The position numbers were made by a program, and so were the translations under genes. The notes under the pieces were generated by a model. That model saw only the letters and a list, made by a program, of their open reading frames with translations. It was not told where the DNA came from and did no database searches. This document shows, in pieces, positions 27,181 to 35,667 of a stretch of DNA of 54,049 nucleotides. Position 1 is the stretch's first letter. Each line of letters begins with the position of its first letter. Source of the stretch: Pseudomonas fluorescens (GTDB lineage Bacteria > Pseudomonadota > Gammaproteobacteria > Pseudomonadales > Pseudomonadaceae); the NCBI RefSeq assembly GCF_902497745.1, contig NZ_CABVHJ010000010.1, positions 18,803-72,851 on the forward strand, in the 5' to 3' direction.

Positions 27181-28591
27181 ATTGCCGGGGCGGCATTCGC
27201 TGTTCTGGAAACTGGCCTGTCTGCTGGTCGCATTCTGTCTGCTGATGATCTGGCTGAGCTGGTCGTGGGGACGTTATATGGAGGAGCGCAACCAGTTCCT
27301 CTCCGACGAAGCACGCGGCACCCTTTCACGTTATGCGATGCAAGCCGAGCAAGCGTGGCAGCACGGCGGCCGCAGCGGGGTCGATGACTGGTTGCAGAGT
27401 ATGGAATTGCGTGAGGCCAGTTGGGTCGGCGTCATCGGCGGCAACTTGCAGTCGCTGAGCAGTGATCCGCTGAATGAACAGGAAATCCAGCACCTGACGT
27501 TCCTGCGCGGCCTTGACTGGCCGATTCACAAAAAGAACCGGCCGTGGTTGCGTGTGCCGTTTCCCAAAGAGCCGTCTGCCGGCAGCCTGGTGATCGAGCT
27601 ACCCGAACGTTTCCTGCCGGGCAAGTATCGTGTGTTCTGGCGCGTTATCACTAACGGCGTGATTCCGGGCCTGTTCACCTTGTTGCTGTGCGTGGGTCTG
27701 TATCGTTTATTGGTGGTGCCGCTGAACAACTTGCGCGAACAGGCCAACGCCTGGCGCGCCGACCAGTTGAATGTGCGGTTGTCGAGCGGCATCACCCAGC
27801 GCCCGGACGAACTCGGCGAGTTGGCCCGGGCGTTCGATTCGATGTCCGAACGCTTGCAATCGACCGTCGCCCTGCAACAGCAATTGCTGCGCGACCTGTC
27901 CCACGAATTGCGCACACCGCTGAGCCGCTTGCGGGTCGCCAGTGAAAGCGAACAAAGTCTGCTGCAGTTGCGCGAGCGCATCGGTCGCGAAGTCGACGGT
28001 ATGCAAAGACTGGTCGAAGACACCCTGCAACTGGCCTGGCTCGATACCGACCGCACGCCGCTGCCCGACGAGGCGATCCAGATTCAGGCCCTGTGGGAAA
28101 TGCTCACGGATAACGCCTGTTATGAAAGCGGCTGGCCGAGTCTGCAATTGCAGTGCGCTGTGGACTCGTCGTGCTGGGTGCGTGGCAACTTGAATACGCT
28201 GGCGCAGGCGTTGGAGAACATTTTGCGTAACGCGATTCGGCATTCGCCGGCGGGCGGGATCGTGCGACTGGATGGACGGCGCGATGGCGATTTCTGGCAC
28301 CTGTGGCTGGAAGATCAGGGCGGCGGCGTAGCAGAAGGGGATCTGGAACGTATCTTCTCTCCGTTCACCCGACTCGACGGCTCGCGGCCCGGCGACGGTG
28401 GATTTGGCTTGGGGCTGAGCATCGCGCGCAATGCCGTGCAGCGTCAGGGCGGAAGTATTTGGGCGGAGAACAGCGGGGCGGGGTTGCGGTTGAATTTGCG
28501 ATTGGTAGCGGATGACGGTGTTGCGCCGACTGACGCCTTCGCGAGCAGGCTCGCTCCCACATTGGAACTCGGTTCGCCGCAGGTTGTGTGA
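27167..28591 (+). CDS. Sensor histidine kinase (PirS-like) with a REP-derived C-terminal tail
   Basis: 474-residue membrane kinase partnering the preceding regulator. TM1 is about residues 14-35, a short periplasmic domain follows, TM2 is about 165-185, then HAMP, H246 in 'RDLSHELRTPLSRLR', N box 'LENILRNAIRHS', G1 'LEDQGGGV' and 'GGFGLGLSIARNAV'. The kinase fold ends at about residue 450 ('GLRLNLRLVADDG'). The last 20 or so residues ('AFASRLAPT' and following) are the translation of a REP arm starting at 28534, so the normal stop has been lost and the tail is an acquired extension. Confidence 0.92.
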   Translation: MNISELPGRHSLFWKLACLLVAFCLLMIWLSWSWGRYMEERNQFLSDEARGTLSRYAMQAEQAWQHGGRSGVDDWLQSMELREASWVGVIGGNLQSLSSDPLNEQEIQHLTFLRGLDWPIHKKNRPWLRVPFPKEPSAGSLVIELPERFLPGKYRVFWRVITNGVIPGLFTLLLCVGLYRLLVVPLNNLREQANAWRADQLNVRLSSGITQRPDELGELARAFDSMSERLQSTVALQQQLLRDLSHELRTPLSRLRVASESEQSLLQLRERIGREVDGMQRLVEDTLQLAWLDTDRTPLPDEAIQIQALWEMLTDNACYESGWPSLQLQCAVDSSCWVRGNLNTLAQALENILRNAIRHSPAGGIVRLDGRRDGDFWHLWLEDQGGGVAEGDLERIFSPFTRLDGSRPGDGGFGLGLSIARNAVQRQGGSIWAENSGAGLRLNLRLVADDGVAPTDAFASRLAPTLELGSPQVV

Positions 28592-28676
28592 TCAACAGTT
28601 AATAGTGTCATCACTGCTGACACTATTCTGCGAATGACACTACTCCCTGTGGGAGCGAGCCTGCTCGCGAAGAGGC
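28534..28676. repeat. Two REP arms with a long spacer, first arm inside the kinase gene
   Basis: Back-to-back REP arms (28534-28561 and 28648-28676, CTG/CAG variant in both). The spacer is 86 nt, against 17-28 nt in the other back-to-back REPINs here. It contains the kinase stop and a perfect 10-bp inverted repeat AATAGTGTCA / TGACACTATT (28601-28627). Confidence 0.85.
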
Positions 28677-28714
28677 CATACGCATCACCGCCAATTAAGA
28701 TGACCCAGCGTAAA

Positions 28715-28735
28715 AGTCTCACCAGTGGTGAGACT
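28715..28735. repeat. Palindrome upstream of cysM
   Basis: AGTCTCACC-AGT-GGTGAGACT, perfect 9-bp arms with a 3-nt centre. No T-run follows. It could be an operator or an mRNA hairpin. Confidence 0.6.
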
Positions 28736-28843
28736 ATTGCTGCTTATTCCCATAAACCATAAGCACCGCACTTTGCGTGATATGGCCTGCGCGGGTTTGC
28801 CGGTATGATAGGCGCCCCCGCACGTCTGGATTGCGAATACGCC

Positions 28844-29746
28844 ATGACCCTGCAGTACCCAACCATCGCCGATTGCGTCGGCAACACGCCGCTGGTGCGT
28901 TTGCAGCGCCTGCCCGGTGCTACCAGCAACACCCTATTGCTCAAGCTCGAAGGGAATAACCCGGCGGGTTCGGTCAAGGACCGTCCGGCGCTGTCGATGA
29001 TCACTCGCGCCGAGTTGCGCGGGCAGATCCACGCCGGCGATACGCTGATCGAAGCGACCTCGGGCAACACCGGGATCGCGCTGGCCATGGCCGCTGCGAT
29101 CAAGGGTTACAAGATGATCCTGATCATGCCGGACAACTCTAGCGCCGAGCGTAAAGCGGCGATGACCGCTTACGGTGCCGAGCTGATTCTGGTCAGCCAG
29201 GAAGAAGGCATGGAAGGCGCCCGCGATCTTGCGCAGCGTATGGAAGCCGAAGGCCGTGGCAAGGTGCTCGATCAGTTCGCCAATGGCGATAATCCTGAAG
29301 CGCACTACACCACCACCGGTCCGGAAATCTGGCGTCAGACCCAAGGCACCATCACCCATTTCGTCAGTTCGATGGGCACCACCGGCACCATCATGGGCGT
29401 GTCGCGCTACTTGAAAGAGCAGAGCGACAGCGTGCAGATCGTCGGTCTGCAACCGATGGAAGGCTCGGCCATTCCCGGCATCCGCCGCTGGCCGCAGGAA
29501 TACCTGCCGAAGATTTATCAGGCTGATCGTGTTGATCGCATCGTCGACATGGCGCAAAGCGAAGCCGAGGACGTCACCCGGTGTCTGGCCCGCGAAGAAG
29601 GCATCTTCTGTGGCGTGTCCTCGGGCGGTGCAGTGGCAGCGATGTTGCGCCTGTCCAAAGAAGTTGAAAACGCGGTGATCGTCGCGATCATCTGCGACCG
29701 TGGCGACCGTTACCTGTCGACCGGCATTTTCGACGCGCCCAACTGA
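28844..29746 (+). CDS. cysM: Cysteine synthase B, CysM
   Basis: PLP-dependent O-acetylserine (or O-phosphoserine)-utilising cysteine synthase, 300 residues. The PLP lysine is K45 in 'NNPAGSVKDRPAL'; the phosphate and substrate loops are 'EATSGNTGIALA' and 'SSMGTTGTIMG', and 'IFCGVSSGGAVAA' closes the cofactor site. ATG 28844 starts the conserved 'YPTIADCVGNTPLV'; the Shine-Dalgarno is weak and an upstream frame extension is not supported. Its stop shares a base with the rlmD start (TGATG), so the two are coupled. Confidence 0.95.
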   Translation: MTLQYPTIADCVGNTPLVRLQRLPGATSNTLLLKLEGNNPAGSVKDRPALSMITRAELRGQIHAGDTLIEATSGNTGIALAMAAAIKGYKMILIMPDNSSAERKAAMTAYGAELILVSQEEGMEGARDLAQRMEAEGRGKVLDQFANGDNPEAHYTTTGPEIWRQTQGTITHFVSSMGTTGTIMGVSRYLKEQSDSVQIVGLQPMEGSAIPGIRRWPQEYLPKIYQADRVDRIVDMAQSEAEDVTRCLAREEGIFCGVSSGGAVAAMLRLSKEVENAVIVAIICDRGDRYLSTGIFDAPN

Positions 29747-31122
29747 TGGCCAAGCACGAGAGAGGCCTGCGCTTCCAACCCACGGGTGGCAGCAAGGCCG
29801 CGCAAATCCCGACCGGCAAAAAGCAGCGCTTGAGCATCGAGCGCCTGGCCAATGACGGTCGCGGCATCGCGTTTTTCGAAGGCAAAACCTGGTTCGTCCT
29901 CGGCGCCCTCGCGGGTGAAGAGGTCGAAGCGCGGGTGCTCGGCGCCCACGGCAAAGTGGTCGAGGCGCGCACCGAACGCGTGTTCAAGGCCAGCGAACTG
30001 CGCCGCCCCGCACCGTGTCAGCACGCCGGTCGTTGCGGCGGTTGCAGCGTGCAGCATTTGCCCCACAGCGAACAGCTTGCCCTGAAACAGCGCATGCTCG
30101 CCGAGCAATTGTCGCGCGTTGCCGGTGTCGAACCTGAAGAGTGGGCAGCACCGCTGACCGGACCTGAATTCGGCTATCGCCGTCGCGCCCGCATCGCGGT
30201 GCGCTGGGACATGAAGGCGAAGAAACTCGAAGTGGGTTTCCGTGCCGCCGGCAGTCAGGACATCGTCGCCATCAACGAATGCCCGGTGCTGGTACAGCCC
30301 TTGCAACCGATCATGACCCGTTTGCCTGAGATGCTCCGCCGTTTGAGCAAGCCGCAGGCTTTGGGCCATGTCGAGTTATTCAGTGGCTCGTCTCTGGCCG
30401 TGTTGCTGCGGCACATGGCGCCGTTGTCCGAAGCGGATCTGACGATCCTCAAGGACTTCTGCCAGTTCCATGAAGCGCAACTGTGGCTGCATGGCGAAGG
30501 TGAGCCGCAACCGGTAGATGCCACCCAGTCGCTGGGTTATCGCCTGGAGCAGTGGGGTCTGGATCTGGCGTACCGACCGGGTGACTTCATTCAGGTCAAC
30601 GCTGGCGTCAACGAAGCCATGGTCGCCCAGGCACTGGACTGGCTGAAACCCGGCAGCGACGAGCGCGTGCTCGATCTGTTCTGCGGCCTCGGCAACTTTG
30701 CCTTGCCACTGGCCAAAACCGTGCGCGAAGTCGTCGCGGTCGAGGGTGTGCAAACCATGGTCGATCGCGCTGAAGCGAACGCCGCCAGTAACAATTTGCA
30801 TAACACAAAGTTTTTTCAAGCCGATTTATCCCAGCCTTTGACCGATGCCCAGTGGATCGGAAACGGCTTTTCTGCGGTACTCTTGGACCCACCGCGTGAC
30901 GGTGCTTTCGAGGTGGTTCGCAAGCTGGCGACCCTGGGTGCCAAACGGTTGGTGTACGTATCGTGCAACCCTGCAACTCTGGCGCGCGATACGGTCGAAT
31001 TGATCAAGCAGGGCTACCGGTTAAAACGTGCCGGGATTCTCGATATGTTTCCTCAGACGGCACATGTCGAGGCCATGGCGTTATTTGAAGCGAGCCAGGA
31101 TGGCTCGTCTGAATCCGTCTGA
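29746..31122 (+). CDS. rlmD: 23S rRNA (uracil(1939)-C(5))-methyltransferase RlmD
   Basis: SAM-dependent rRNA methyltransferase, 458 residues. An N-terminal TRAM domain (about 20-80) is followed by the iron-sulfur motif C-x5-C-x2-C in 'CQHAGRCGGC' with a fourth ligand in 'INECPVL', the SAM loop 'VLDLFCGLGNF', and the catalytic cysteine in 'YVSCNPATLARD'. The gene starts on the last base of the cysM stop and is followed 101 nt later by relA, the same order as PAO1 PA0932-PA0934. Confidence 0.96.
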   Translation: MAKHERGLRFQPTGGSKAAQIPTGKKQRLSIERLANDGRGIAFFEGKTWFVLGALAGEEVEARVLGAHGKVVEARTERVFKASELRRPAPCQHAGRCGGCSVQHLPHSEQLALKQRMLAEQLSRVAGVEPEEWAAPLTGPEFGYRRRARIAVRWDMKAKKLEVGFRAAGSQDIVAINECPVLVQPLQPIMTRLPEMLRRLSKPQALGHVELFSGSSLAVLLRHMAPLSEADLTILKDFCQFHEAQLWLHGEGEPQPVDATQSLGYRLEQWGLDLAYRPGDFIQVNAGVNEAMVAQALDWLKPGSDERVLDLFCGLGNFALPLAKTVREVVAVEGVQTMVDRAEANAASNNLHNTKFFQADLSQPLTDAQWIGNGFSAVLLDPPRDGAFEVVRKLATLGAKRLVYVSCNPATLARDTVELIKQGYRLKRAGILDMFPQTAHVEAMALFEASQDGSSESV

Positions 31123-31223
31123 TCTGTCCGCGCAGCGCTCGCTTTAGCCCCGCGAGCGCAAACGGGCGATAAGGATCAGCGATTTGACGCATTGAATCTG
31201 CGTCGTAGGGAAGGTAAAGCAAG

Positions 31224-33467
31224 ATGGTACAGGTGAGAGCACACCAGCCGATCAACACTGACGGCAGTATCAATCTCGAGGCTTGGCTCGATCACGCGGT
31301 CAGTGTCGATCTGGCACTGGATCGCGAAGCCTTGAAAGAAGCCTGCGAGTTCGCTCGCGAGGCCGAACAACAGTCCAATGCCAAGAAGAATCTGTGGGCC
31401 GAAGGCTCCGGCAGTTTCAGTACTGGCCTGGAAATAGCCGAGATTCTCGCCGACCTCAAGCTCGATCAGGATTCGCTGGTCGCCGCGGTCCTGTATCGCG
31501 GTGTACGCGAAGGCCAGATCGAACTCACGGCCGTCGGCCAGCGCTTCGGCCCGGTGGTCGCCAAGCTGATCGACGGCGTGCAGCGCATGGCGGCCATCAG
31601 TGCCAGCCTCAGTCCGCGCCAGTCGATGGTCATGGGCACGCAAGGGCAGGTGGAAAACCTGCGCAAGATGCTTGTGGCGATGGTCGACGACGTTCGTGTT
31701 GCGTTGATCAAACTGGCCGAACGTACCTGCGCCATTCGCGCGGTGAAAACCGCCGACGACGAAAAGCGTAACCGTGTCGCCCGCGAAGTCTTCGACATCT
31801 ATGCGCCGCTCGCGCACCGCCTCGGCATCGGTCATATCAAATGGGAACTGGAGGATCTGTCCTTCCGTTATCTCGAGCCTGATCAATACAAGCAGATCGC
31901 CAAGTTGCTCCACGAGCGACGGCTGGACCGTGAGCGCTTCATCGCCGACGTGATGACCCAGCTCAAGGATGAACTGCAGGCCACCGGTGTCGATGCCGAC
32001 ATCAGCGGCCGCGCCAAACACATCTATTCGATCTGGCGCAAAATGCAGCGCAAAGGGCTGGAATTCAGCCAGATCTACGACGTGCGCGCGGTGCGTGTGC
32101 TGGTGCCGGAAATGCGCGACTGCTACACCGCACTGGGCATCGTCCACACCTTGTGGCGGCACATTCCGAAAGAATTCGACGACTACATCGCCAACCCGAA
32201 AGAGAACGGCTACCGCTCGCTGCACACGGCGGTGATCGGCCCTGAGGGTAAAGTGCTTGAGGTGCAGATCCGTACGCACTCGATGCACGAAGAAGCCGAA
32301 CTCGGTGTCTGCGCGCACTGGCGCTACAAAGGCACCGACGTCAAATCCGGTTCGAACCACTACGAAGAGAAAATCTCCTGGCTGCGTCAGGTCCTCGAGT
32401 GGCATGAAGAACTGGGCGATATCGGTGGTCTGGCTGAACAGCTGCGTGTCGATATCGAGCCGGATCGGGTCTACATCTTCACCCCCGATGGCCACGCCAT
32501 CGACCTGCCGAAGGGCGCGACACCGCTGGACTTCGCTTATCGCGTGCACACCGAAATCGGCCACAACTGCCGTGGCGCGAAGATCAACGGGCGCATCGTG
32601 CCGCTCAATTACAGCCTGCAGACCGGCGAGCAGGTCGAGATCATCACCAGCAAACACGGCACGCCGAGCCGCGACTGGCTGAACTCGAACCTCGGTTATG
32701 TCACCACCTCGCGGGCGCGGGCGAAGATTGTTCACTGGTTCAAATTGCAGGCGCGCGACCAGAACGTTGCCGCCGGTAAAACCCTGATCGAGCGCGAACT
32801 GACGCGCCTCGGCCTGCCGGCGGTGGACTTCGACAAACTGGCCGACAAGGCCAACATGAAAACCGCCGAAGATATGTTCGCCGCCCTCGGTGCCGGCGAC
32901 TTGCGTCTGGCGCAACTGGTCAATCTGGCGCAGCAACTGGTCGAGCCGGAACGCGGCAACGAACAACTGGAGCTGATTCCGCGCAAAGCCACCGGCTACA
33001 AACCGGGCAAGCGCGGCGACATTCAGATCCAGGGCGTCGGCAACCTGATGACGCAGATGGCCGGCTGCTGCCAGCCGCTGCCGGGCGATGCGATTGTCGG
33101 TTACATCACTCAGGGCCGTGGCGTGAGCATTCACCGTCAGGACTGCGCCTCGGTGCTGCAACTGGGCGGGCGCGAACCGGAGCGGATCATTCAGGTCAGC
33201 TGGGGCCCGGTGCCGGTGCTCACCTACCCGGTGGACATCGTCATCCGCGCCTACGACCGCTCCGGTCTGCTGCGCGACGTTTCGCAGGTGCTGCTCAACG
33301 AGCGTATCAATGTGCTGGCGGTCAACACCCGCTCGAACAAAGAGGACAACACCGCGCTGATGTCGCTGACCATCGAGATCCCGGGGCTGGATGCGCTGGG
33401 GCGGTTGCTCGGGCGGATTTCGCAGTTGCCGAACATCATCGAAACGCGGCGTAACCGTACCCCGTGA
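31224..33467 (+). CDS. relA: GTP pyrophosphokinase RelA ((p)ppGpp synthetase I)
   Basis: Ribosome-associated alarmone synthetase that makes (p)ppGpp on stalled ribosomes. 747 residues. The N-terminal hydrolase domain is degenerate: the HD of bifunctional SpoT is replaced by 'LYRGVREG', as expected for RelA. The synthetase core has 'GRAKHIYSIWRKM' and 'EFDDYIANPKENGYRSLHT', in which the acidic EFDD is the RelA-type signature. TGS (about 400-460, 'VYIFTPDGHAIDLPKGATPLDFAY'), the zinc-finger region with 'GCCQPLPGD' and a C-terminal ACT domain ('VDIVIRAYDRSGLLRDV') follow. ATG 31224 has a GGTAAAG-rich leader; the spacing to rlmD allows co-transcription. Confidence 0.97.
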   Translation: MVQVRAHQPINTDGSINLEAWLDHAVSVDLALDREALKEACEFAREAEQQSNAKKNLWAEGSGSFSTGLEIAEILADLKLDQDSLVAAVLYRGVREGQIELTAVGQRFGPVVAKLIDGVQRMAAISASLSPRQSMVMGTQGQVENLRKMLVAMVDDVRVALIKLAERTCAIRAVKTADDEKRNRVAREVFDIYAPLAHRLGIGHIKWELEDLSFRYLEPDQYKQIAKLLHERRLDRERFIADVMTQLKDELQATGVDADISGRAKHIYSIWRKMQRKGLEFSQIYDVRAVRVLVPEMRDCYTALGIVHTLWRHIPKEFDDYIANPKENGYRSLHTAVIGPEGKVLEVQIRTHSMHEEAELGVCAHWRYKGTDVKSGSNHYEEKISWLRQVLEWHEELGDIGGLAEQLRVDIEPDRVYIFTPDGHAIDLPKGATPLDFAYRVHTEIGHNCRGAKINGRIVPLNYSLQTGEQVEIITSKHGTPSRDWLNSNLGYVTTSRARAKIVHWFKLQARDQNVAAGKTLIERELTRLGLPAVDFDKLADKANMKTAEDMFAALGAGDLRLAQLVNLAQQLVEPERGNEQLELIPRKATGYKPGKRGDIQIQGVGNLMTQMAGCCQPLPGDAIVGYITQGRGVSIHRQDCASVLQLGGREPERIIQVSWGPVPVLTYPVDIVIRAYDRSGLLRDVSQVLLNERINVLAVNTRSNKEDNTALMSLTIEIPGLDALGRLLGRISQLPNIIETRRNRTP

Positions 33468-33502
33468 GGATTGGCGCTCTCGAATGTTAACCGCCGATCC
33501 AA

Positions 33503-33591
33503 TGTGGGAGCGAGCTTGCTCGCGAAGACGGTATCGCATCCAGCAGTGATGTGATTGAAAGTCCGCCTTCGCGAGCAAGCTCGCTCCCACA
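33503..33591. repeat. REPIN between relA and mazG
   Basis: Facing REP arms, TTG/AAG variant in both. The right arm ends 12 nt before the GTG at 33604 and its CACAGGGA tail supplies the only Shine-Dalgarno-like sequence for mazG. Confidence 0.9.
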
Positions 33592-33615
33592 GGGATCTAT
33601 GTAGTGAGTGAAATG

Positions 33616-34449
33616 ATGTACAGCCTTGAAGACCTGCTCCACCTGATGAACCGTCTGCGCGATCCGCAGTACGGTTGCCCGTGGGACATCAAGCAAACCT
33701 ACGCGACCATCGTCCCGCACACCCTCGAAGAAGCTTACGAAGTCGCCGATGCCATCGAGCGCGGCGACTTCGATCATCTACAGGGTGAGCTGGGCGATCT
33801 GCTGTTCCAGGTCGTCTATTACAGCCAGTTGGCCAAGGAAGAAGGGCGCTTCGAGTTTGCCGGGGTGATCGACAGCATTACCCGCAAGTTGATCCGCCGT
33901 CATCCCCACGTGTTCCCAACCGGTGATCTTTACGCGCCGCTGGATGTGCCGCGCTTGAGCGAAGAACAGGTCAAGCAGCGCTGGGAAGAGATCAAGGCCG
34001 AGGAGCGCGCGGAAAAATCCGTCGCGCCCGAGCAACTGTCACTGCTCGATGACGTGCCGGCGACGTTGCCGGCCTTGTCGCGTTCGGCCAAGCTGCAGAA
34101 GCGCGCAGGGCAGGTCGGTTTTGACTGGCCAGACGCCTTGCCGGTGCTCGACAAGGTGCGCGAAGAACTCGATGAAGTCCTCGAAGCCATGTCCGAAAAC
34201 GATTCGGTGGCCGTGGCTGACGAGATCGGCGACCTGCTGTTTTCCGTGGTCAATCTGGCCCGGCATCTGAAGGTCGATCCGGAAACTGCACTGCGTGGCG
34301 CCAACGGCAAGTTTGAAAGACGTTTCCGTTTTATCGAACAGGCATTGCGCGACACCCACCGTCCCATAGAAGATTGCACCCTCGAAGAGTTGGACGCCCT
34401 GTGGGGTGAAGCCAAACGTCAGGAAAAGAATGTGCCCGGCTGCGGCTGA
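33616..34449 (+). CDS. mazG: Nucleoside triphosphate pyrophosphohydrolase MazG
   Basis: All-alpha NTP pyrophosphohydrolase that clears non-canonical nucleotides; in E. coli it also lowers (p)ppGpp, which fits its place after relA. Two MazG repeats are visible: 'HTLEEAYEVADAIERGDF' with 'GELGDLLFQVVYY', and 'EELDEVLEAMSEND' with 'DEIGDLLFSVVNLARHL', each carrying the EExxE and ExxD metal ligands. Homologues usually begin MYxLxDLLHLM, so ATG 33616 (277 residues) is used. However the best Shine-Dalgarno (AGGGA at 33591) serves the in-frame GTG at 33604, which would add four residues. The REPIN immediately upstream may have altered the start site. Confidence 0.95.
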   Translation: MYSLEDLLHLMNRLRDPQYGCPWDIKQTYATIVPHTLEEAYEVADAIERGDFDHLQGELGDLLFQVVYYSQLAKEEGRFEFAGVIDSITRKLIRRHPHVFPTGDLYAPLDVPRLSEEQVKQRWEEIKAEERAEKSVAPEQLSLLDDVPATLPALSRSAKLQKRAGQVGFDWPDALPVLDKVREELDEVLEAMSENDSVAVADEIGDLLFSVVNLARHLKVDPETALRGANGKFERRFRFIEQALRDTHRPIEDCTLEELDALWGEAKRQEKNVPGCG

Positions 34450-34474
34450 GCAACTGCCCAAGTGAGTAAGTCCC

Positions 34475-35017
34475 ATGAGTATTTCCCTTCGCGACCAGTT
34501 GCTCAAAGCAGGCCTGGTCAACCAAAAGCAGGCCAAGCAGGTCAGCAAGGACAAGCAGAAGCAGCAGCGTCTGGCCCACAAAGGCCAGATCGAACTGGAT
34601 GACTCGCAACAGCGCGCGGCCCAGGAAGCCATGGCCGAGAAGGTCAAGCGTGACCAGGAGCTGAACCGTCAGCAGAAAGAGAAAGCCGAGGCCAAGGCGC
34701 GTGCGGCGCAGGTCAAGCAACTGATCGAAGTCTCGCGTCTGCCGAAGCTGACCACCGAGGACTACTACAACTTCGTCGACGACAAGAAGGTCAAGCGCAT
34801 CTCGGTCAACACGCTGATGCGCAACAAGCTCAGCAGCGGTTCGCTGGCGATCGTCCACCATGCCGGCGGCTACGAAGTAATTCCGCGTGAGGCGGCCTTG
34901 AAGATTCAGGAGCGCGATCCGCAGCGTATCGTCCAGCTCAACGTGCAGACTGAAGAGGTCAGCACCGAGGACGATCCGTACGCGGCGTATCAGATCCCTG
35001 ATGATCTGATGTGGTAA
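34475..35017 (+). CDS. DUF2058 (YaiL-type) protein
   Basis: 180-residue highly charged protein. A long Lys/Gln/Glu-rich coiled coil covers about residues 15-90, followed by a compact C-terminal domain ('YYNFVDDKKVKRISVN', 'LAIVHHAGGYEVIPREAA'). E. coli YaiL belongs to the same family and is nucleoprotein-associated; the function is not settled. ATG 34475 follows mazG by 25 nt and the genes are probably co-transcribed; a strong terminator comes 18 nt after its stop. Confidence 0.9.
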   Translation: MSISLRDQLLKAGLVNQKQAKQVSKDKQKQQRLAHKGQIELDDSQQRAAQEAMAEKVKRDQELNRQQKEKAEAKARAAQVKQLIEVSRLPKLTTEDYYNFVDDKKVKRISVNTLMRNKLSSGSLAIVHHAGGYEVIPREAALKIQERDPQRIVQLNVQTEEVSTEDDPYAAYQIPDDLMW

Positions 35018-35034
35018 ATCGATAAAGCTGTAAC

Positions 35035-35070
35035 AACGACAAACCCCGCTCATGGCGGGGTTTGTCGTTT
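35035..35070. terminator. Bidirectional intrinsic terminator
   Basis: AACGACAAACCCCGC and GCGGGGTTTGTCGTT form a perfect 15-bp stem with a CATG-like loop and a T-tail. It ends the relA-side transcripts on the plus strand and also lies just beyond the stop of the convergent 62-residue gene. Confidence 0.92.
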
Positions 35071-35087
35071 TCAATGCTGTGGTTGAA

Positions 35088-35276
35088 TCAGGCGGATTTC
35101 AGATCCCGTTGCTGTTCTTGCACTTCCAGTTCGGCCTTGTAGTTGTGGGCGTCGATCTCGTTGTGGAACATGCCGACCAGCAAGTCTTGTTGATGCACAT
35201 CCCAGATGCGGATACCGGCGGCTACGCCTTCGTGGGACATGTGTGAATCGTCGCGTTCAGTTACTTTTACAGTCAT
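35088..35276 (-). CDS. Small conserved-looking acidic protein, 62 residues
   Basis: 62-residue soluble protein with no signal peptide, rich in Asp/Glu/His ('ERDDSHMSHEG', 'DVHQQDLLVGMFHNEIDAHNYKAELE'). I do not recognise a family, but it looks genuine: GGAG lies 6 nt upstream of ATG 35276, a sigma-70-like promoter is found at 35328-35356, it ends against a strong terminator, and its amino-acid composition is protein-like. The function is unknown; several histidines could bind metal. Confidence 0.75.
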   Translation of the reverse strand: MTVKVTERDDSHMSHEGVAAGIRIWDVHQQDLLVGMFHNEIDAHNYKAELEVQEQQRDLKSA

Positions 35277-35327
35277 CTGCTAGCTCCAAATCTCAAGTTA
35301 TCTGCAGCAAGGCGTGTGCAGGACTCT

Positions 35328-35356
35328 TTTATATGATTTGTTAGCTTGCTAAGTAA
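35328..35356 (-). promoter_or_regulatory. Predicted promoter of the 62-residue gene
   Basis: On the minus strand, -35 TTACTT, a 17-bp spacer and -10 TATAAA, about 50 nt upstream of the ATG. The flanking region is AT-rich compared with the surroundings. Confidence 0.5.
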
Positions 35357-35486
35357 ACGGCTGATTTGCGCAAGGTGTTATTGCGTTTTTTGCAACAGTG
35401 CTGCAGACCGCGTAATCCGCGACATTCGGTCGCAGGGCAGTAAGTTTCATGACAGAAGTTTCATTTTCAGAAGCGCCGAAACCCAT

Positions 35487-35575
35487 TGTGGGAGCGAGTC
35501 TGCTCGCGAATTCGGTGGGTCAGACGACGATAGGGTGACTGGAATATCGCATTCGCGAGCAGGCTCGCTCCCACA
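35487..35575. repeat. REPIN downstream of fabB
   Basis: Facing REP arms, CTG/CAG variant in both, with one substitution in the left arm (GCGAGTCTG). The gap 35277-35667 otherwise holds the small-gene promoter and the fabB terminator. Confidence 0.9.
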
Positions 35576-35610
35576 GGGTTTTGCGGTGTACCTGCTATTT
35601 TCTGCAGGCG

Positions 35611-35643
35611 AAAAAAAACGCCCCGAACCAGTCGGGGCGTTTT
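35611..35643 (-). terminator. Intrinsic terminator of fabAB
   Basis: AAAACGCCCCGA and TCGGGGCGTTTT form a 12-bp stem. On the minus strand it ends in a run of eight T residues, 24 nt after the fabB stop. Confidence 0.93.
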
Positions 35644-35667
35644 CATGTGTGGCTCAAGCGGGGGGAA

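Noticed and set aside
31135..31159. Hairpin GCGCTCGC/GCGAGCGC between rlmD and relA as a terminator
   Set aside because: No T-run follows on either strand, so it was not called.
31176..33590. 804-codon minus-strand open frame
   Set aside because: Antisense shadow of relA; its N-terminus is translated REP sequence.
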